DNA of 64,000 nucleotides. Origin: Proteles cristata cristata. Its lineage: Eukaryota; Chordata; Mammalia; Carnivora; Hyaenidae. Below the pieces are notes generated by a model that was not told the origin of the DNA, ran no database searches, and was given only the letters and a program-made list of their open reading frames with translations. Made by a program: the position numbers and the translations under genes. Below, in pieces: positions 57,181 through 64,000 of the stretch. The DNA is taken from contig JAESUZ010004128.1 of assembly GCA_017311185.1 (NCBI GenBank), forward strand, positions 1-64,000. Reading direction: 5' to 3'. Each line of letters begins with the position of its first letter. Position 1 is the stretch's first letter.

Positions 57181-59951
57181 GAAAACTGCTCAGCCTACCG
57201 CAAGCTGGCCACAATTCTTCTTTTCCTTGCTTAACAATAGATCAGGTTCAAGGGAGGGCACGGATTCCCAGCGAGCATGGACCTCGATCCCGGAAAAAGC
57301 TGGGTCTGTCTGCAATATTTCTCCTGCTACTTTCTGCTCAGTATAACTTCACGAATCATCTTTTAGAGAAACCGCGGTTTGGGGAATATTTGTTATGAAT
57401 TTGACTTTGGCAAAAATGTTTCAGAATTTGGTTAAAGTCTAAAATGTCTTCAGCAAGAATAAGATTTTTTAAAGTGCTTTTCTTTTTTATTAAGCCAGAC
57501 TGTTGTTTGGACCTGAGCTGTAGAGAGAGGTAAGTTAAAGAACATCACTCTTAATCAGAGCAACAACTTATGTAGCACTTGCTGTATACGAGTGCTAAGG
57601 AATTTTATACTGCACTAAGAAATACTATTTAAATATTGCTTTATCCTGCATTAAGAATTTTTAATATCCAGAGTCTTGAATAAAGCTGCTGGTGAGGTTT
57701 CCGTATTTGTGCAAGGGGAACAGTGCAAACAGCAGCTTTCTCATTAGAGGGAAGGTGGGGACCGGGGTATAATCAAAATTAAAGAAGAGAGGTAGCTAGT
57801 TCCCAGGCCAGAGGACCTGAAAAAGTGTCTGCCACCGGCTCATCATGTGAAAGAACAGGACCCAAACATTCCTCATCCTGCTCCAGATGGGGTGGGGTTG
57901 GGACATCAATACCACTTTTCTTCAGATAAATATTCTGGACACAGAAGGAAGTTAACCAGGAAGAATAAATCCATACTCGCATAATGGATGTAAAATCTCT
58001 CTTCGTGTCCAGCACTCTCAAAACGAATCAAAGGGGAGATGGGGGAGAAAGGGAATGTTGAACATCAATTATATGACATACAATTCTGAGTATTAAAAAC
58101 AAAACGAAATGGGACCTTTTAAAATGTTAGACAGAAATGATATATTTTGGCTCATGACACCCCCTTTCTGTGTGTTCTGAATTCCTTTTGCTTGTAGATG
58201 CCTTCTCTGATATCAGCAAGCTGGTAAAGAACAAGCTGATGATGTCTTTTACAGTGTGATTCCAATGAAAGGTACAACAATCTTCTGAGAGAAGAATAAG
58301 TGAAAGATAAAGCTTCGTTGTGATAGCATCTATTAGCTGCTTCAATAAGTAACAACTTATTGGTAATTTACTACACCCACCCTGGTAGCCTTAATAGAGG
58401 TGTGGTCAGCATCTCAGTGAGAAAGAAAAGACCCTCTTCCTTTTTTTTATCTGGGTCTCTCAAAGGTGTGTAGACTCTGCTGGCATCAAGTCAGGATATC
58501 CCAGCCCATAAAAGGGCTGGATTCCTACCTCCTGACATACTTCTAAAGTACCTAGAAGTAAGGAGGAGCCGGGCAGGGGTGGGGAGTGGGGATTCGAGGC
58601 AAGCAAGGTATCCTTTACGTATTTGCTTCCAAAATTAAATCGCAAAAACTGAGACGAATTTAATATTTTTTTACAGACCAGTTTCTAGCTCGCACCTGTG
58701 GTCACTTCACTGAGTCGCTTGAGGGAAGAAGGTTCTATGCCTTGGGCGAGATCACAGAGGTGTCCAAGTTTTACATACAGTCCGTCCTTCACATTAAAAC
58801 TATACTGGTGTCTCTGACAGGCCCTGATGCTCTTTTCTTGGTTTTCCCACCAGGGTCCACATTCCTGTAGTTAACAATAAGAAAGGGTTATTTAACTCTA
58901 ATATCTATTTGAATCGTCTCTTGCTACACAACGAATCTCACCCAGAACTCAGTAGTGCGCGAAAACCATTTTTCCTAAGTCTTTGCCACCTGTCGATTGC
59001 TGGAGCTCCTCCTGGCATTCGTTCCTCTGGCCTCCCTTAAGTCATAGTCAGATGCGGCCAGGGCCAGTAAGACCGAGCTCGCTAACGTTGACCGGTGAGG
59101 GGGGAGGGGTCGTCACAGGGCCTCTCCTCCCCAGCGGTCTCTCCAAATGGTCTCACCCCCTGGTAACTGCACTACCCAGTAGTCAGAGCTCCCAGGAGTA
59201 CAAGAGACTGCCTGCTGGGCTATCACAGGGGATGGTCCTCCAGCTGACACTGCATCGCTTCTGCTGGGTTCTGTTGGGTTAGAGTGTCGAGTCCCACCCA
59301 GGTCATACAAGCAGTTTATATACAAGGATATAAAACCCAAGGTAAGGTCATGGAGGCCAACCCTGGGGACCCGCTACCGCCACCACCATGCACCAAGGCA
59401 AACTCATCCATTCATGTGGGCGGCGCCTCGTGGGTTTCTTTTCTACTTTGAGAAAGAGACATACCCCTACCCCCTACCCGCCCGCTCCCCATGTTCCTTG
59501 ATTCACATATCTCAAGTAACTCAGTAGCATGAAGGAGTTCTTGACACGTCTCTTTGTGTTTTTAAATAAAAGGAAACTTTTTTTTTTTTTTTTGCTTCGA
59601 TGTTTGGAGGCCATGCTTTCCAACAAAACATCACCATCACGCTTTTTAAATCTGAGGACTTCAGATTCCCAAAACCTTGGATGGGTTGCCTGGGCTCACG
59701 AACTGCCTAAAACTATGTCTAAAATGTGTGTGTGCGTGCGCACCTGCTCGCTTCTGAGGAAGAGCTTCCTAGCTTTCCTCAGCCGATCATCTAGGGTGAA
59801 TTCAGATTAGCAAAACCTCGAAGAATGCTTGCAGTGCCAGGAGCATGACCCTGCATTTTTACCTCCTGACATACCTCCCCAGTTGGGGGGGTTGGGAGGG
59901 AAGCAAGGTGTCTTTAACCTTTCATGTATTTGTTTCTACACTTTTTTCTTT

Positions 59952-60144
59952 TCTTTTTTTTTTTCCCCAGAGAGAGAGCATGTGCACGTGCAAGCAGGGG
60001 AGGGGGCAGGGGGAGAGAGAGATGCCCAAGCAGGGTCCACACTCAGCGCAGATCCCAACATGGGGCTTGGTCCCACGGCCCTGGGAGCTAGACCTGAGCT
60101 GCAAACATGAGTTGGACGCTCAGTGCAGTGCCCCGGGTGCCCCG
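59952..60144 (-). mobile_element. SINEC, diverged
   Basis: Head complement ends CAGTGCCCCGGGTGCCCC. Confidence 0.88.
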
Positions 60145-60356
60145 TGTACTAGAAGCAGCCATAGCTGGCACCGGAGACCACTTCATCTGAGTCTCCTGAG
60201 GGAAGAAAAGGAATGGGCTGCCTGCCTCTGCTCCCAAGAATTATTGTGAGAACTTTCTTTGTTGGGGTTAAAGGCCTTGGACTTGCCTAAACCTTTTTTG
60301 TTATTTTTCCACCTGTACCTGGTAAATAGTTAAGAATGTAACTTAACAGGACTTTA

Positions 60357-60570
60357 AAAAATTTTGTTAATGTTTATTTATTTTTGAGAGGGACAGAATG
60401 CGAGCAGGGGAGGGGCAGAGAGAGAGACATACACACACAGAATCGGAAGCAGGCTCCAAGCTCTGAGCTGTCAGCACAGAGCCCAACGTGGGGCTCGAAC
60501 TCACAAATCACAAGATCATGACCTGAGCCAAAGTCACAGTTTTAACCAACTGAGCCACCCAGGTGCTCCA
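60357..60570 (-). mobile_element. SINEC
   Basis: Flanked by ACAGGACTTT and CCAGGACTTT. Typical antisense copy. Confidence 0.93.
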
Positions 60571-60929
60571 GGACTTTTCATTCTTTCCCCCCTCCCCCCA
60601 CTCTACTTTTCTCCTTTCTTCTTTTCCCTATTTGTCTTTTGTAATTTTGTGAGATGTAGCAGCCAAAGGTCCAACTTAGTCTCCTTGGGCCACGTATGTG
60701 CTAAAATGCCTGGTGTGATTTCAACTGGAGACATGGCCTTGAATCCGAGCAAGTGAGGCCCACTTCATCTACTAGGAACTGGGGACATCTGGGAAGGAAC
60801 TCAGACTTGAAGCAGAACCTGTCTAGGGTCAGAGGAATAAAGAATGTGGAAAAGGGTAAAGTACTAGAGGCAAATAGATTGGATTAGATGGTAGATATAA
60901 CCCAGGAGGAAACTTCAGAATTTCAATTT

Positions 60930-61146
60930 TTTAATGTCTTTTTTTTTTAATTTTTGAGAGAGAGAGCACATGTACGAGATAGAGTGTACAAGCAGAGAAG
61001 GGGCAGAGAGAGAGGGAGACACAGAATCTGAAGCCGACTCCAGGCTCCGAGTTGTCAGCACAGAGCCCGACATGGGGCTTGAGCTACAAACTGGGTGATC
61101 ATGACCTGAGCAGACGTTGGACGCTCCACCAAGTAAGGCACCCCTA
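60930..61146 (-). mobile_element. SINEC
   Basis: Flanked by CAGAATTTCAATTTT and TAGAATTTCACCC; a small extra duplication of CCTAGAATTTCA follows at about 61145-61170. Confidence 0.9.
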
Positions 61147-61997
61147 GAATTTCACCCTAGAATTTCAAATCTTTAACGTATCCTCTGTTGTGCCTAACAA
61201 AATAGACTCCCCTTTCCTTGCTGAAGCTTTCTGTCCTGAACATTCCTAACATCCAGGGGCCCTTTCTGGTAAACATACCCCTTGCCATTTCTCAGAAGAA
61301 CCCAGCCAATTGCTTAGATTAGCTATCCCTGTTCAAAATAAATGCTTTAAGCGATTCTACCCCGTCCTTTCCTCTATAGCGTTTACCAGCGTGGAGAATT
61401 AGTTTCTCACCAGCAGCGTGCAAGTTCCTCCAGTGCCCACAGATACAGCCTGGCACAAGGAAAAACAGTGGACAAACAGGTTTTAAGGTCATGTGTCACC
61501 GTCTTTCATCACATTACTAGCCTGCAGTGCCCACTTTCCTCCCTGGGGAGGGGAGGGGGCCACACTGCAGCTCACAGGCTCGATCAGGCTCAGACCTGGT
61601 ACAAATGGCATTGACGAATTGCCCAGCGCAGGAAATGCCCCCTTGAGTCCTCTGCATCCACCCACTACGTGTCACTCTGCAAAGCCAGTGGGGCCACTGT
61701 AGAGAGTGCCGCAGCACGGGGGGAGGGAGTGGGGCTCACCCCTGACTTTCCAGCCCTGTGACTCTGTTTCTTCCCTAGAAGGGCAGGACAGGGACAGGCT
61801 AGGGCTGTAGCTTAGTGGTACTTGGAAGGTACCTACAATCCTCCCTGGATGTTTCCAAAGTTAAGGAATTGCTGTGTTAGAACCTGCTATGCACCATGCA
61901 TGCGGCTTCTAGAATATCCTATTAAAATTATAGACAGGGAGTTTCATTACAAGTTAAGGTCATGATGCTAAATAAACTTTCAAGCCGGGTGGGGTGG

Positions 61998-62187
61998 GGG
62001 GGCACCTCGGTTGCTCAGTCGGTCCAGCGTCCCACTCTTGATTTCGGCCCAGGTCAGGATCTCGGGATTGGTAGGATCGGGCCGGGCCTGGGGGGCTGGG
62101 CGCCAACCGCGGGGGAAACTGCTTGGGATTCGCTCTGCCCCTCCCCCTGCTCATGCTCTTAAAAAAAATAAATTAAAAAAAAAAAGT
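61998..62187 (+). mobile_element. SINEC with about 30 extra 5' bases inside its target-site duplication
   Basis: Head GGGGCACCTCGGTTGCTCAG. AAGTTAAGGTCATGATG (61951-61967) and AAGTTAAGGTCACAATG (about 62185) match, but the upstream copy is about 30 bp away from the SINE head. Confidence 0.88.
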
Positions 62188-62724
62188 TAAGGTCACAATG
62201 TGCATTTTCTTTTGACTCCTTCTTGTGACTCCTTCAAATTATTTTTTAACCCAGCAACACTACTTCCCAAGGCGCAGACATGTGAGGGCTGGCAATTTCA
62301 GGGTTGAGGGAGTGTACAAACTCTTGGGAAAATGTAGACGAAGAAAAATCCAAAAACCTCTTTGGGCAGGTCTCAAGAGCCAACTCGAAAACCAAAATGA
62401 CTTGGATGCTCCCCTCTGGTGAAAGCGATATACTAAAAATTAAAATTCCTGCGGTGTTAAGATTAACCATTACTTTTTAGAAGCTAAAGTCACGGAAATG
62501 CAGGACACAGGCTCATTTCAGGTTTTTGTCCTTGCAAAAACCAAAGCCTTAGAGGCCAAACGTTCCTCTTGTCTAAGTCTCTAGCCTTTAAACTCAGTTC
62601 TACCAATATAAGAGGAGAGATTCGCCGCAGCTGCATATTAAATTATCATGAACATGTTTCCAATGCTGCCAGTACTTAACATCCATCTCAAAAACTGGCT
62701 TTTGTGACAGAGGGACCCGCAGAG

Positions 62725-63117
62725 TGAAAAAAAAGATTCCAGATTTTATTTTTTTTTTTTAAAGATTGAAAAACACACCCAAGACAAAAGTGGTTTTGAT
62801 CAATAACTTCTCAGAAAACGGAGCAAGTGACTCGGGGACGTATTCAAACCTGGTGGGCTGGAACCAGGCAACGGGGCTTCGACGAGGTGACTCTGGGAAG
62901 CGCGTATCCGAACACATCTGAAAACAAACCTCACCGTTTTTCTCCCCCCCACCCCAACGGTTCAAGTGGCAAACAAAATAAATTACCATAAATTATATGC
63001 CTAGGCAACCTAAAAAACAAAACACAACAACGTGAGGCCGAGGATTTCCTTCGCTCCTCCGGGAAGTGTGTGTAACACTGTGCTGCTGGCCTGCAGGCCG
63101 GGTCGCACCGGGGACCG
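62725..63117 (-). other. SOX17: SOX17 3' untranslated region (probable)
   Basis: This is the sequence directly after the SOX17 stop, read leftward. GC content falls sharply from the coding exon into an AT-rich stretch. The left limit is inferred from the first minus-strand AATAAA. The human UTR is longer as I recall, so a more distal end is possible, but I see no other canonical minus-strand AATAAA before the SINE at about 62187. Confidence 0.6.
62745..62750 (-). terminator. Candidate SOX17 polyadenylation signal AATAAA
   Basis: Plus-strand TTTATT reads AATAAA on the SOX17 strand. An A-rich run precedes it and a U-rich run (eight T on the minus strand) lies about 10-20 nt downstream, as expected around a cleavage site. 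It sits about 370 nt after the stop codon. Confidence 0.5.
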
Positions 63118-64000
63118 TCACACGTCCGGGTAGTTGCAGTAATAGACCGCGGAGCTGGCGTCGGAAACCACCGAGGAGATGGCCCCGTGGCCGTCTGGGA
63201 GGGTCACACCGGGGTCGTGTCCCTGGTAGGGGAGGCCCATCTCGGGCTTGCACACGAAGTGTAGATACTGTTCAAATTCCGTGCGGTCCACGTCCCCGAG
63301 GAGCTCGGCGGGGTGGCCGGGGTCCGCGCCGTCGCGGCAGGGCAGCGCCTCGGGAGGGGGCGACGGCTGCCCGGGGCCGGCGGGGTGCGGCTGGGGCTGC
63401 AGCGGGAAGCCGCGCGCGCCCCCCGCCGCCGGCGCGCCGATCGCGTTGTAGTACAGCTGCAGGGCGCTGGGGGGCGCCGCGGGGCCCGCCGGCTCCAGGC
63501 CGAGCCGCGAGTGCACGGGGCCCACGGGCGGCTCGGGGGGCCCCGCGTAGTCCGCGGCCTGCGCGTAGCTGTAGGGGCCGGCGGCCGGGCAGTCCCCGGG
63601 CAGCGGCGCGGCGAAGAAGGCCGGGTCGGGCTCCACGCCGTCCAGCGGGGACGTGTCCGGCGTGGGCAGCGGGTAGCCGTCGAGCGGGGGCGCGCCCAGT
63701 CCCTGGCAGTCGCGGTAGTGGCCGCCCATGTGCGGGGGCAGCAGCGGCGGCCCGGCGGGGAAGCCCTGCTCGGGGAAGGGCAGGCCCAGGCCGTCCACGG
63801 CCACGCGGCCGCCCTCGGGGCCCAGCGCGGCCGCCGGCGTGTCGGCGAGGCCGTGCAGGAAGCCGCCCTCCACCCGCTTCAGCCGCTTCACCTGCTTGCG
63901 CCGCCGGGGCCGGTACTTGTAGTTGGGGTGGTCCTGCATGTGCTGCACGCGCAGCCGCTCGGCCTCCTCCACGAAGGGCCGCTTCTCGGCCAGGGTCAGC
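63118..64000 (-). CDS. SOX17: SOX17 transcription factor, C-terminal part (5' end outside window)
   Basis: SOX17 is an SRY-box F-group HMG transcription factor that acts in the nucleus. It specifies definitive endoderm, arterial endothelium and primordial germ cells. The reading frame runs off the window: it is open to base 64000, upstream of an in-frame GTG at 63970-63972 that is an internal valine, not a start. About 293 codons are visible. They begin with the C-terminal half of the HMG box ([20 protein letters not shown]) and the basic nuclear-localisation tail [13 protein letters not shown] Pro/Gly/Ala-rich middle follows. Next is the conserved transactivation / beta-catenin-binding motif [11 protein letters not shown] (63256-63288), then the end [12 protein letters not shown] and a TGA stop at 63118-63120. 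The visible part appears shorter than the human equivalent because the His/Gln repeat of the human protein is absent near 63371-63405. Known SOX17 genes have an intron inside the HMG box, so this is probably all within the last exon. GC is very high. No frameshift is seen. Confidence 0.98.
   Translation of the reverse strand, partial: LTLAEKRPFVEEAERLRVQHMQDHPNYKYRPRRRKQVKRLKRVEGGFLHGLADTPAAALGPEGGRVAVDGLGLPFPEQGFPAGPPLLPPHMGGHYRDCQGLGAPPLDGYPLPTPDTSPLDGVEPDPAFFAAPLPGDCPAAGPYSYAQAADYAGPPEPPVGPVHSRLGLEPAGPAAPPSALQLYYNAIGAPAAGGARGFPLQPQPHPAGPGQPSPPPEALPCRDGADPGHPAELLGDVDRTEFEQYLHFVCKPEMGLPYQGHDPGVTLPDGHGAISSVVSDASSAVYYCNYPDV

Larger units (their letters stand above)
54975..59950. other. SOX17 3' flank, largely unique
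   Basis: About 5 kb free of young SINEs and LINEs, unusual for this window, with only ancient MIR/L2 pieces and a GGAAA patch (55215-55250). A 10-bp-stem inverted repeat lies at 57682-57739. A plausible place for SOX17 regulatory elements. Confidence 0.5.

Noticed and set aside
59010..59300. Possible LTR or DNA-transposon remnant (CTACACAACGAATCTCACCC, GTTCTGTTGGGTTAG)
   Set aside because: The resemblance to repeat consensus sequences was too weak to assign a family or orientation.
2304..62162. Many 60-100 codon frames containing MAQSV.../SLEPASDSVS-type sequence
   Set aside because: These are translations of SINE copies, which recur wherever the same SINE lies in the same phase.
1654..62187. 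tRNA genes suggested by GGTTCGAGCCCC B-box motifs
   Set aside because: Every instance is inside a SINEC head; no cloverleaf with a proper acceptor stem was seen.
63248..63922. Plus-strand frames opposite SOX17
   Set aside because: They are shadows of the conserved minus-strand coding exon.

Overview
The window is mammalian nuclear DNA from a carnivore, most likely a felid. The evidence is about 47 copies of a tRNA-derived SINE of the carnivore CAN/SINEC type: a head resembling GGCGCCTGGGTGGCTCAGTCGG, a CT-rich middle and an AAATAAATAAA tail. Their diagnostic variants match felid subfamilies as I remember them. Carnivore-type LINE-1 3' ends are also present. The species call rests on repeat recognition alone.

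The only protein-coding gene I can support is the 3' part of SOX17, on the minus strand at the right edge (63118-64000). It encodes an endoderm and arterial HMG-box transcription factor. The C-terminal half of the HMG box, the basic tail, the transactivation / beta-catenin-binding motif and the stop codon are visible. The start codon and the first half of the HMG box lie beyond base 64000. The other 63 kb therefore lie 3' of SOX17, which in other mammals is the SOX17-RP1 interval.

Layout. 1-6.0 kb: edge of a LINE-1, then unique AT-rich DNA with SINEs. 6.0-14.5 kb: old antisense LINE-1 sequence, broken by SINEs and by a younger 1-kb LINE-1. 14.5-20.1 kb: mostly unique. 20.1-20.5 kb: a Tigger-like DNA transposon. 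20.5-25.0 kb: old sense LINE-1. 25.6-29.1 kb: old antisense LINE-1 containing a 95-bp AT palindrome. 29.9-30.2 kb: a SINE plus a truncated U6 retrocopy at one target site. 32.0-34.4 kb: LINE-1, SINE and LTR fragments. 37.5-41.3 kb: several sense LINE-1 pieces ending in a young 1.2-kb copy with target-site duplications. 43.7-44.0 kb: a long purine microsatellite. 49.1-49.5 kb: a 41-bp minisatellite with a 144-bp higher-order period. 52.3-55.0 kb: a striking two-lobed CpG-rich island about 8 kb beyond the SOX17 stop. 55-62.7 kb: largely unique, relatively repeat-poor flank of SOX17. 62.7-64.0 kb: SOX17 3' UTR and coding sequence.

Nothing here forms an operon, phage, CRISPR array or defence system. 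The most informative signals are the unexplained CpG island, the minisatellite, the U6 fragment retrocopy, the palindrome and the SOX17 coding variant. Repeat boundaries were judged by eye and are approximate to about 5-20 bp. Divergence and family names would need a repeat library.
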